Below, piece by piece: positions 14,927 through 22,058 of a stretch of 29,459 nt of DNA. The position numbers and the translations under genes are program-made. Each line of letters starts with the position of its first letter. Position 1 is the stretch's first letter. The stretch comes from Chitinophagaceae bacterium (GTDB lineage: Bacteria > Bacteroidota > Bacteroidia > Chitinophagales > UBA10324), in the NCBI GenBank assembly GCA_023251195.1, contig JAHEZG010000001.1, positions 1-29,459 on the forward strand, in the 5' to 3' direction. The notes beneath the pieces are model-generated. The model ran no database searches, was not told the origin of the DNA, and saw only the letters and a list, made by a program, of their open reading frames with translations.

Positions 14927-16183
14927 ATGATTAATCTGTTTTCTTCAGGAAATAACAATCCTGCGCCCAAGTCCGAAACCCCTGTTCCGCCATTAATTGC
15001 AGAAAGTAATATCACAAAAATATTTGTGGTGGAAGACAACGATTTGTATTCGCAATTGATACAAAATGAATTGGCGGCAACCGATAATTATGAAATAACT
15101 ATTTATCCCACTGCCGAAGATTTATTAAAAGACCTTTATAAAAATCCAAACATTGTAACCATCGATTACAATTTGCCTGACAGAAATGGAATTGAAGTAA
15201 TGAAAGAAATTCAGAACTACAATAAGGATATTGAATGCGTGATATTATCCGGTCAGGATAAAGTGGAGGTAGTGGTTGAATGTTACAAAGCCGGTGCGGC
15301 ATCTTATATTATTAAGAACAACAATGCTTTTGTTGAATTGGGAGAAGCAGTTCATAAAGTAGCTGATAAAATCAAACAAAAAAATCAGGTATCAAAACTT
15401 CAGGAGCAAATTATTGATCGTCATCGTTACGATAAAATTATAGGTGAAAGTGCTGCGATTCTTCGTGTGCTTCGATTGATACAAAAAGTGGAGAAGACAA
15501 GTATGCTCGCTTTAATTACAGGTGAATCGGGAACAGGAAAGGAAGTTGTTGCTGGTGCCATTCACTTTAACAGTAACCGCGCCCGCAAACCTTATGTGCC
15601 GGTAAACATGGCTGCGATTCCTGCCGATTTAATGGAAAGCGAATTGTTCGGCCACGAGAAAGGCGCATTTACTGGAGCTGATAACAAGCGTATCGGAAAA
15701 TTTGAAGAAGCAAATGAAGGAACCATTTTCTTAGATGAAATTGGCGAGATGGATATGAACCTTCAAACAAAATTGTTGCGTGTGTTACAGGAAAATAAAA
15801 TCACACGATTAGGTTCAAATAAAGAAACGCAACTGAATGTGCGCATCATTGCAGCAACAAATAAAAATTTATCACAACGGGTGAGAGAAGGAAAAATGCG
15901 TGAAGATTTATATTATCGTTTACAGGGGTTTTTAATTCATCTTCCGCCATTGCGCGAAAGAGGTGATGACATTTTATTGTTATCAAAATTTTTCCTCAAA
16001 GGATTTTGCGAGCGAAACGGAATGCCACAAAAAACATTTTCGGCTGATGCGTTTAAAGCAATACAAAAGCATCCGTGGCCCGGCAATGTTCGCGAAATGA
16101 AAGCGCTGGTTGAACGCGCCGCAATTATCAGTGATACAAATGTGATTGATACTGAAGATATGATTTTCTCACAGGAGATTTAA
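14927..16183 (+). CDS. Sigma-54-dependent response regulator lacking a DNA-binding domain
   Basis: 418 residues. After a Pro-rich leader (1-28), a receiver domain (about 30-150) carries acidic residues Glu36/Asp37, phospho-acceptor Asp80 ('TIDYNLPDRNG'), Ser108 and Lys130. The AAA+ sigma-54 interaction domain (about 167-400) has Walker A 'GESGTGKE' (199-206), the sigma-54-contacting 'GAFTGA' loop (246-251), Walker B 'IFLDEIGE' and the arginine-finger region. The protein ends at 'DTEDMIFSQEI' just after the AAA lid, with no Fis-type helix-turn-helix, so it cannot bind enhancer DNA in the standard way. It may act on RpoN from solution or through a partner. No histidine kinase is adjacent. A strong terminator follows. 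Confidence 0.9.
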   Translation: MINLFSSGNNNPAPKSETPVPPLIAESNITKIFVVEDNDLYSQLIQNELAATDNYEITIYPTAEDLLKDLYKNPNIVTIDYNLPDRNGIEVMKEIQNYNKDIECVILSGQDKVEVVVECYKAGAASYIIKNNNAFVELGEAVHKVADKIKQKNQVSKLQEQIIDRHRYDKIIGESAAILRVLRLIQKVEKTSMLALITGESGTGKEVVAGAIHFNSNRARKPYVPVNMAAIPADLMESELFGHEKGAFTGADNKRIGKFEEANEGTIFLDEIGEMDMNLQTKLLRVLQENKITRLGSNKETQLNVRIIAATNKNLSQRVREGKMREDLYYRLQGFLIHLPPLRERGDDILLLSKFFLKGFCERNGMPQKTFSADAFKAIQKHPWPGNVREMKALVERAAIISDTNVIDTEDMIFSQEI

Positions 16184-16221
16184 TTGCTGATTGTAATACT
16201 AAAATTGAAAAGTGAAAAATT

Positions 16222-16246
16222 AAAGCCGGAGCAATCCGGCTTTTTT
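16222..16246. terminator. Bidirectional intrinsic terminator
   Basis: AAAGCCGGA (16222-16230) and TCCGGCTTT (16235-16243) form a perfect 9-bp stem closed by a GCAA tetraloop (GNRA type). T residues run to 16246, and three A residues lead the stem for the opposite strand. It lies between the convergent sigma-54 regulator and purF and can serve both. Confidence 0.85.
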
Positions 16247-16277
16247 ATTTTAGAAACCTTAATTCAAAAATCTAAGA

Positions 16278-18167
16278 TCAATACGCCCTCACACTCTTCC
16301 CTTCCATATAATTAATATAGGAACGATTGACCACTTTGTTGCCGCCGTGTGTGGGATAATTTCCATTGAAGTACCACGAGCCGGTGTGGTTGGGACAGGC
16401 GCGATGCAGGTTTTCTATTTTCTGAAATATGACTTCGACTTCGGCATTCACACTTTCGTCTTTTACCAGCTCGGCAATTTTAGCTGCTACTTCTTCGGCG
16501 GTGAATGGTTCGTAAATGAGTTTCACTTTGTTGGTGATTTGTTCCACCGGCTTTTCGTTTTCCAGTTTACACAAATCATACACTTCATCTAATTTATTTT
16601 CCATTCCGCGTTCTTTGAGCAGGGCAACTGCTGCGCGAAAGGCAATGAACTCGCCCATCTTGCTCATATCAATACCGTAACAGTCGGGGTAACGGATTTG
16701 CGGAGCCGATGAAACAATCACAATTTTTTTGGGCTGCAAACGGTCGAGCATTTTAATAATGCTGCGCTTGAGTGTGGTGCCGCGAACAATGCTGTCGTCA
16801 ATGACCACAATGGAATCAATGTTGGGGCGGATGCTTCCGTAAGTGATGTCGTACACATGTTCCACCATTTCGTTTCGCTCGCTGTCCTGCGTGATGAAGG
16901 TGCGCATCTTCACATCTTTGATGGCAATTTTTTCGATGCGCAAACGGCGGCGCAGAATTTCCTGCACACGCTCATCGCTCGACATGGCTTCGGGTTCGCG
17001 AATGGCTTTCATCTTCCATTCGTTCAAAACATCTTCGCCGCCTTTTATCAATCCGTAGAAAGCAACTTCGGCGGTGTTGGGTATAAAGGAGAAAACGGTA
17101 TTCTTAAAATCGTGATTGATGGCTTCCACCACCTGCGGAGTGAGATAGTTGCCGAGATTTTTTCTTTCGTTGTAAATATCTGTATCACTTCCGCGACTGA
17201 AATAAATGCGCTCGAAACTGCACGAAGTTTTTTTCTGCTGCGGCTGACATTCATGTTCGCCCACATTTCCATGCTGGTCAATGATGAGTGCGCAACCGGG
17301 AGTGAGTTCTTTTATATCGCCCACCGGAACATTAAATGTTGTTTGAATGGCAGTGCGCTCCGATGCAGCCACCACCACTTCGTCGTTCACATAATAAAAT
17401 GAAGGGCGAATGCCGCGTGCGTCGCGCAACACAAACGCAACACCGGTTCCGCTCATGCCCACCATGTTGTAACCGCCATCAAATTCGGCAGTTGCATTTT
17501 TCAGAATGTTATGAAAATTTACACGCTCACCTATTTTCTGATTCAGTTCTTTGCGTGTGCCTTCGTTATTTTTTAAGTCGGCAAACACGCGGTCAATTTC
17601 TTTTTCAAGATGTGCGCTTATTCGCTCGAGCACAATGGCAGTATCGGGGCGCTCGCTGTTTTCTTCGTCGTAAAATCCAAGTTCATCAATATTGGTTAGA
17701 TTGAAATTGCCGCACATCTGCAAACTGCGCAAAGCAGATTGGTCGTTAATGATAAACGGATGACAACTATCCAATTCATTTTTTCCGTGTGTGCCGTAAC
17801 GCAAATGCCCCATGAGCAACTCGCCAACAAACTGCGCATTTTTTTTCAGCCACTCCGTGTTATCAAATAATTCGGGATTCAGTTTTTTAAGTTCTGAAAT
17901 CTTGGAACCTATCTGTTGAAAAATTTCTGAAATTGCCTGTGGTGAATTGGAGCGCTGCCGATTCATAAAATGTGCGCGTGTGCTCAAACCTAATTTCACC
18001 ACTCCCACTCCTGCGCCATCTTGCCCGCGGTTGTGCTGCTTTTCCATCAGCAGGTATAATTTGTTCAGCCCGTAAAGTGGTGTGCCGTATTTCTCCTTAT
18101 AAAAATCAAGCGGTTTCAGTAATCGTATCAGTGCTACACCGCACTCGTGCTTAATGGCATCGCTCAT
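16278..18167 (-). CDS. purF: Amidophosphoribosyltransferase, long Bacteroidota form
   Basis: 629 residues, against about 470-505 in most bacteria. The glutaminase domain has Cys9 ('HECGVALI', implying removal of an 8-residue propeptide), 'HLRYGTHG' (about 121-128) and 'CGNFNLTN' (about 152-159). The phosphoribosyltransferase domain has the PRPP loop 'VVIDDSIVRGTT' (454-465). It would catalyse PRPP + glutamine to phosphoribosylamine, the first step of purine synthesis. Extra length comes from segments around residues 60-115 and 160-225 and from a C-terminal tail ending 'RACPNHTGSWYFNGNYPTHGG...INYMEG'. Long PurF-like proteins are typical in this phylum. No other pur gene is nearby. A PurF paralogue with another role cannot be excluded. 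Confidence 0.82.
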   Translation of the reverse strand: MSDAIKHECGVALIRLLKPLDFYKEKYGTPLYGLNKLYLLMEKQHNRGQDGAGVGVVKLGLSTRAHFMNRQRSNSPQAISEIFQQIGSKISELKKLNPELFDNTEWLKKNAQFVGELLMGHLRYGTHGKNELDSCHPFIINDQSALRSLQMCGNFNLTNIDELGFYDEENSERPDTAIVLERISAHLEKEIDRVFADLKNNEGTRKELNQKIGERVNFHNILKNATAEFDGGYNMVGMSGTGVAFVLRDARGIRPSFYYVNDEVVVAASERTAIQTTFNVPVGDIKELTPGCALIIDQHGNVGEHECQPQQKKTSCSFERIYFSRGSDTDIYNERKNLGNYLTPQVVEAINHDFKNTVFSFIPNTAEVAFYGLIKGGEDVLNEWKMKAIREPEAMSSDERVQEILRRRLRIEKIAIKDVKMRTFITQDSERNEMVEHVYDITYGSIRPNIDSIVVIDDSIVRGTTLKRSIIKMLDRLQPKKIVIVSSAPQIRYPDCYGIDMSKMGEFIAFRAAVALLKERGMENKLDEVYDLCKLENEKPVEQITNKVKLIYEPFTAEEVAAKIAELVKDESVNAEVEVIFQKIENLHRACPNHTGSWYFNGNYPTHGGNKVVNRSYINYMEGKSVRAY

Positions 18168-18187
18168 TCAATAGAAAAGTTGAACAG

Positions 18188-18195
18188 CAAATGTA
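18188..18195 (-). promoter_or_regulatory. Candidate -7 promoter element of purF
   Basis: Minus-strand TACATTTG (18195-18188) is identical to the octamers before yqeY and the HU gene and lies 20 nt upstream of the purF ATG. No convincing -33 TTTG is seen at the usual spacing. Confidence 0.35.
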
Positions 18196-18332
18196 AGTTG
18201 TAGTGGTGGGTTGTTTGTGGTTAGTTGTTAGAAAAATGAAGTGGAAAGAAAAAAATTTCACGAATTGATTTTGAAAAAAATAAGTTGGGGTGAGATTGTT
18301 TTCTTTGTCTTCGTAAAAACTAAATCTTAATT

Positions 18333-19259
18333 ATGAAAGAAATAGGGAAGCAATATGAAAGACAAGACAATCTTGAAGACGAGTCTGGATTCAAAGCAAA
18401 AGCAAGGTTGCATCAATCAAGATATAGAGCAGAAAAATTGAATCTCGATTGTGATAATTATGGAAACTATTTGATAAAGGAAGATGGCGAAAGAGGAAAA
18501 AATTTTTACAATGATTTCGAAATATTTCAAGCCGTAAAAAATTATCGCGATTACAACAAACCTCTTTATTCAAATATGTTGCGAAGTGAACATATCCCTT
18601 TTAATTTTTTTATTCCACTTAGAGAAGATTTGGAGTTTTGTAAAAATGTATTCAATAAAATTTTAGATGGATGTATAAAGTCAATTGATGGGAAAGCAAT
18701 CATTGACAAGGAGGAAAATATTAAAATAGAATTTGCCCCTTCGCCAAAAGGAAATTATTTGAATGACAGAACATCATTTGATACTTACATTGAATACACT
18801 CATATTGATAACTCAAAAGGCATTATTGGAATTGAAGTAAAATATACTGAACAGGAATACAAACTGAAGTTAGATTCAACAGAAGACAAGGCAATTAATA
18901 ATGTCAAGTCAGATTATTTCAGAGTTACAAATAATGAGCAGCGAAAACTTTATAAGTCAGGAAATATTTCCAAATTAAAATCAGATGAGTTCAGGCAGAT
19001 ATGGAGAAATCATTTGCTTGGAGAAAGCATTTTACTATTTAAACCTAAAGAATTTAATCATTTCTCTTCCATAACTTTTTTTCCAAAAGGAAACAAACAC
19101 TTTGTTGAGACAAGTAAAAAATATATTGACTTACTTCAATCAAATGACAATCGTTTTCTCCCCGTTACTTATGAAGAGTTCTTTAAATACCTGAATGAAT
19201 ATTCTCCCAACAATAAATTTTCAAACTGGATTAAATATTTGCAGGAACGATACATTTAA
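18333..19259 (+). CDS. PD-(D/E)XK nuclease, PGN_0703-like putative restriction endonuclease
   Basis: 308 residues with no signal peptide or membrane helix. The N-terminal 'SGFKAKARLHQSRYRAEKL' and 'DNYGNYL' segments resemble the PGN_0703 family of putative restriction endonucleases. A nuclease core is readable as Asp150 ('TSFDTYIEYTHID') followed 18 residues later by 'GIEVKY', with Glu168 and Lys170: the D...ExK set of the PD-(D/E)XK superfamily. The remainder is helical and charged ('YFRVTNNEQRKLYKSG', 'FRQIWRNHLLGESILL'). The gene is AT-rich and lysine/asparagine-heavy beside GC-richer neighbours, hinting at transfer. There is no methyltransferase or toxin-antitoxin partner next to it, so a classical restriction system is not supported. 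Solitary DNA cleavage or repair is the best guess. Confidence 0.65.
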   Translation: MKEIGKQYERQDNLEDESGFKAKARLHQSRYRAEKLNLDCDNYGNYLIKEDGERGKNFYNDFEIFQAVKNYRDYNKPLYSNMLRSEHIPFNFFIPLREDLEFCKNVFNKILDGCIKSIDGKAIIDKEENIKIEFAPSPKGNYLNDRTSFDTYIEYTHIDNSKGIIGIEVKYTEQEYKLKLDSTEDKAINNVKSDYFRVTNNEQRKLYKSGNISKLKSDEFRQIWRNHLLGESILLFKPKEFNHFSSITFFPKGNKHFVETSKKYIDLLQSNDNRFLPVTYEEFFKYLNEYSPNNKFSNWIKYLQERYI

Positions 19260-19411
19260 AAAAAATTAAAATGAAACCAAAATAATTTCAGGAAGAAGTA
19301 AGAGAGACACCAATGATTTTCTTGAATTGAAATTGCTTATTGTTAAAGTCTTGATAGAAAAAAGAACATGAACAAAAAGACATTGAAGAATTAATTTCCA
19401 TAGTTTACATT

Positions 19412-20398
19412 ATGAAAAAAGTATTAGTCACCGGAGCAACCGGTTTTTTTGGTCAGCATTTAATTAAAAGATTATTGCAGGAAAAAATTTCTGTTCGCGC
19501 CTTGTATCGCGATGAAAAAAAAAGGTCTGCTATTTCTTTTCCGACAGAAAATATTGAATGGATAAAAGGAGATGTGCTCGATATTTTTTCATTGGAAGAA
19601 GCAATGCAGGATTGTGATGAAGTGTATCACTGCGCCGCCGTTGTTTCGTTCTCGAAAAAAGATGAAGCACGAATGATGAAAGTGAATGTGGAAGGAACCG
19701 CCAATGTGGTGAATGAATGTTTGACTTCAGGAATAAAGAAACTGTTACATGTGAGTTCCGTTGCATCGCTCGGAAGGACTGAAGGCAGTGAAATGATTTC
19801 GGAAAAACACAAGTGGGAAGAAAATAAACTCAACACGCGATATGCCATCAGCAAGCACAAATCAGAAATGGAAGTGTGGCGTGGAGTGGCAGAAGGATTG
19901 AATGCATTAGTAATAAATCCCACTATGATTTTCGGACCTGGTGATTGGAGGGAAGGAACCTGCAAACTATTTACAAATATTTATAGCGGACTGAAAGCAT
20001 ATCCGGTTGGCGGAAACGGAATGGCGGATGTGCGCGATGTGTGTGAAATAGCTGTTGAGTTAATGAAAAGCAATTTTGTAAACGAACGATTTGTTTGCTG
20101 CGCCACGAACATGACTTACAAAGATTTTTTCTTCGCTGTTGCTGATACACTCAATAAACCACGACCAAAATTTAAAGTGAATCCCGCCATAGCAATTATG
20201 GGCGCACGGGTTTTATCATTACTTAATTTAATTGGTAAAGAACCTTTAGTCACTGTCGAATCTGCACGAACTGCAAGCAATCAGTTTTTTTATGATGGCT
20301 CAAAAATTTCTCATGCTTTGAATTTCAAGTACAGAGATTTTAATGAAACTATAAAATGGGTGAGTGAAGAATTGATTAATGCAAAGGTTCAATCATAA
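19412..20398 (+). CDS. NAD(P)-dependent epimerase/dehydratase-type extended SDR
   Basis: 328 residues. The Rossmann motif 'TGATGFFG' places Gly8, Gly11 and Gly14 for dinucleotide binding. An acidic/basic stretch 'RALYRDEKKRS' follows strand 2. Catalytic Ser115/116 ('HVSSVASLG') and Tyr144-x3-Lys148 ('YAISKHKSE') are intact. 'NPTMIFGPGDWREG' and 'ADVRDVCEIAVELM' match the dihydroflavonol-4-reductase/NAD-dependent epimerase group of extended SDRs. It is likely a cytosolic oxidoreductase or epimerase for a sugar nucleotide, sterol-like or quinone substrate; which one cannot be told. It stands alone, 152 bp after the nuclease gene. Confidence 0.85.
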   Translation: MKKVLVTGATGFFGQHLIKRLLQEKISVRALYRDEKKRSAISFPTENIEWIKGDVLDIFSLEEAMQDCDEVYHCAAVVSFSKKDEARMMKVNVEGTANVVNECLTSGIKKLLHVSSVASLGRTEGSEMISEKHKWEENKLNTRYAISKHKSEMEVWRGVAEGLNALVINPTMIFGPGDWREGTCKLFTNIYSGLKAYPVGGNGMADVRDVCEIAVELMKSNFVNERFVCCATNMTYKDFFFAVADTLNKPRPKFKVNPAIAIMGARVLSLLNLIGKEPLVTVESARTASNQFFYDGSKISHALNFKYRDFNETIKWVSEELINAKVQS

Positions 20399-20513
20399 AA
20401 AACAATATTCAGTGGCTTTGAAACCGCATTTAATCCCCGTATTTTTCAATGCACTTAATTGAGTTTTAATTGATCGCTGTAAAATTTTATTTCAATTCAT
20501 TTTCACCTGAACC

Positions 20514-20542
20514 TTGAAAATTGAATTGTTAGGTTACATTTG
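20514..20542 (+). promoter_or_regulatory. Candidate promoter of the HU-TPR operon
   Basis: TTG (20514-20516) and TACATTTG (20535-20542) are separated by 18 bp and fit the Bacteroidota -33/-7 consensus. The start would fall near 20549, about 40 nt before the ATG. This is the best-formed promoter in the window. Confidence 0.55.
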
Positions 20543-20587
20543 CACCCCTCATAATTAAAAAGCTAAAAGGCTGTAAATCATACTTGA

Positions 20588-20896
20588 ATGAGAAAAGCTG
20601 ACCTGATAAATAAGATTTCGGAAAAAACCGGATTGCCAAAGAATGATGTTTTGATTTCGATGGAAGCATTTTTTAAAGAAGTAAAAGAATCATTGAAGCA
20701 AGGTGATAATGTTTACATCAGAGGCTTTGGAAGTTTTGTTGTAAAGAAGCGTGCTTCGAAAATCGGTCGCATCATTACCCGCAATGAAAGCATCGTGATT
20801 CCGGAACATTACATTCCGGCTTTTAAACCTGCGAAGGTTTTTACTGACAGAGTGAAAAGTGCAAATGCCAAGAAAGCATTAGCGGAGAAAAAATAA
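20588..20896 (+). CDS. HU/IHF family DNA-binding protein
   Basis: 102 residues. The N-terminal helices 'MRKADLINKISEKTGLPKND' and the beta-arm region 'GDNVYIRGFGSFVVKKRASKIGRIITRNESIVIPEHYIPAFKPAKVF' are complete, and the arm-tip proline (IPEHYIP) is in place. A short lysine/alanine tail (KSANAKKALAEKK) follows. It bends and compacts DNA as a dimer. It is the first gene of a unit with the TPR protein (6 bp gap), the 31-residue basic protein and probably RNase G, an order I recall as common in Bacteroidota. Confidence 0.93.
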   Translation: MRKADLINKISEKTGLPKNDVLISMEAFFKEVKESLKQGDNVYIRGFGSFVVKKRASKIGRIITRNESIVIPEHYIPAFKPAKVFTDRVKSANAKKALAEKK

Positions 20897-20902
20897 TTTG
20901 CA

Positions 20903-21757
20903 TTGAGTAAAACCGGAATACAACAGGTTTTTTTAGTACTCGCAGGAGTTGGAATTGTACTTGCGCTGTATTTTTTTGGTGATACAAAAACGCGACCGGT
21001 TGCTGAAGCCAAAGGTCCGATGCAGGGAGGTGAAATGCCCAACAGAACAAGCACCATGTCGTTCGACAAATTGCTTGAACTGGCAAGTGGCACTTTAACC
21101 AAGGAGCAAAAAGACTCGGTTGCTTTACTTCAAAAGTTAGCTGATAAATCATCGGCTAATGAAAAAGTAAAGTCGCTGGAAAACCTGGCGAATCTTTGGG
21201 CACGCACACAAAATTTAATTGTGAGTGCGCATTATTTTGAAGAGGCCGCTAAACTGGACTCAACAAAAGACAAATGGAAAACTGCCGGCGATTATTATTT
21301 CGTGGGATTGCAAAACACGGGAGATACTGCAGCTAAACTGTTTGCAGGACAGAGGTCGTTTGAATGTTATGCTGCAGCATCGCGGTTTGATACTTCAGAC
21401 ACTAAATTGAAAGTGTTGGAGGCAGTGAGTTTGATAGATGGAGTTGGAAATGTGATGAGCGGAGTTTTACTTTTAAAAGAAGTAGAAAAAACAGACCCCG
21501 ATAATGAACTGATGAATGTGACTTTGGGCCGTCTCGCCATTGTTTCTGGTCAGTATCCGAAAGCAATCACACGATTGGAGCGAACGATTAAGTTGTATCC
21601 GAAAAATACGGAAGCTTACTTTCACCTCGGAGAAGCATACAGGGCAACAGGACAAAAAAATGAAGCAATAAAAATGTTTGAGAAGTGTAAGGAACTTGAA
21701 AAATCTCCTTCGTTTCAAAAACAGTTAGACGAATACATTAACCAAATAAAAAATTAA
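20903..21757 (+). CDS. Membrane-anchored TPR protein
   Basis: 284 residues from a TTG start 6 bp after the HU stop. This start gives 'MSKTGIQQVFLVLAGVGIVLALYFFG', a short basic N-terminus and one membrane helix (about 8-25), so the rest is probably periplasmic or, in an N-in orientation, outside the cytoplasm. The body is all-helical with tetratricopeptide-like repeats, clearest at 'VTLGRLAIVSGQYPKAITRLERTIKLYP' and 'AYFHLGEAYRATGQKNEAIKMFEKCKEL'. A likely role is a scaffold for protein complexes. No partner is evident beyond its operon position next to HU and RNase G. Confidence 0.8.
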   Translation: MSKTGIQQVFLVLAGVGIVLALYFFGDTKTRPVAEAKGPMQGGEMPNRTSTMSFDKLLELASGTLTKEQKDSVALLQKLADKSSANEKVKSLENLANLWARTQNLIVSAHYFEEAAKLDSTKDKWKTAGDYYFVGLQNTGDTAAKLFAGQRSFECYAAASRFDTSDTKLKVLEAVSLIDGVGNVMSGVLLLKEVEKTDPDNELMNVTLGRLAIVSGQYPKAITRLERTIKLYPKNTEAYFHLGEAYRATGQKNEAIKMFEKCKELEKSPSFQKQLDEYINQIKN

Positions 21758-21763
21758 AAATCT

Positions 21764-21859
21764 ATGCCAAGCGGTAAGAAAAGAAAGCGTCATAAAATGG
21801 CGACCCACAAGCGCAAAAAAAGATTACGCAAGAACAGACATAAAAAGAAAAACAAGTAG
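21764..21859 (+). CDS. 31-residue basic AURKAIP1/COX24-like protein
   Basis: This tiny ORF reads MPSGKKRKRHKMATHKRKKR at the N-terminus and is Lys/Arg/His over nearly its whole length. Near-identical small proteins are annotated in Bacteroidota as AURKAIP1/COX24 domain proteins. The mitochondrial relative AURKAIP1 is ribosomal protein mS38, so a ribosomal or RNA-binding role is likely. It starts 6 bp after the TPR gene stop and belongs to the same transcript. Confidence 0.82.
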   Translation: MPSGKKRKRHKMATHKRKKRLRKNRHKKKNK

Positions 21860-21990
21860 TCATTGTTTTTTTTGAAAAGTTTCTCTGATAATTTTTCATC
21901 TTACTTTTCTATTTGATTAGTTTATGTGAAAAAGAAATACTCATTAACAGAGTTGCTTTTTAATCGAATATAAAATTTGAAAATCTTAAA

Positions 21991-22018
21991 ACCCGGCTGC
22001 CATTTATAGTGGTCGGGT
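21991..22018 (+). terminator. Hairpin with T tracts upstream of rng: terminator or leader element
   Basis: ACCCG (21991-21995) pairs with CGGGT (22014-22018) and GCCA (21999-22002) with TGGT (22010-22013), with a 3-nt bulge and a 7-nt loop. T tracts follow at 22022-22025 and 22027-22031. It can end the HU-TPR-small protein transcript. It lies only 40 nt before the rng ATG, so it could instead be a leader structure bound by RNase G itself. Confidence 0.5.
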
Positions 22019-22058
22019 CTGTTTTATTTTTAAGGTATTTAAGTAGCACAAAAGTTTA

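Noticed and set aside
19300..19411. Decayed small gene between the nuclease and the SDR gene
   Set aside because: Short coding-like fragments (for example 'NDFLELKLLIVKVLIEKR') are visible but require a frameshift and match nothing I recognise.
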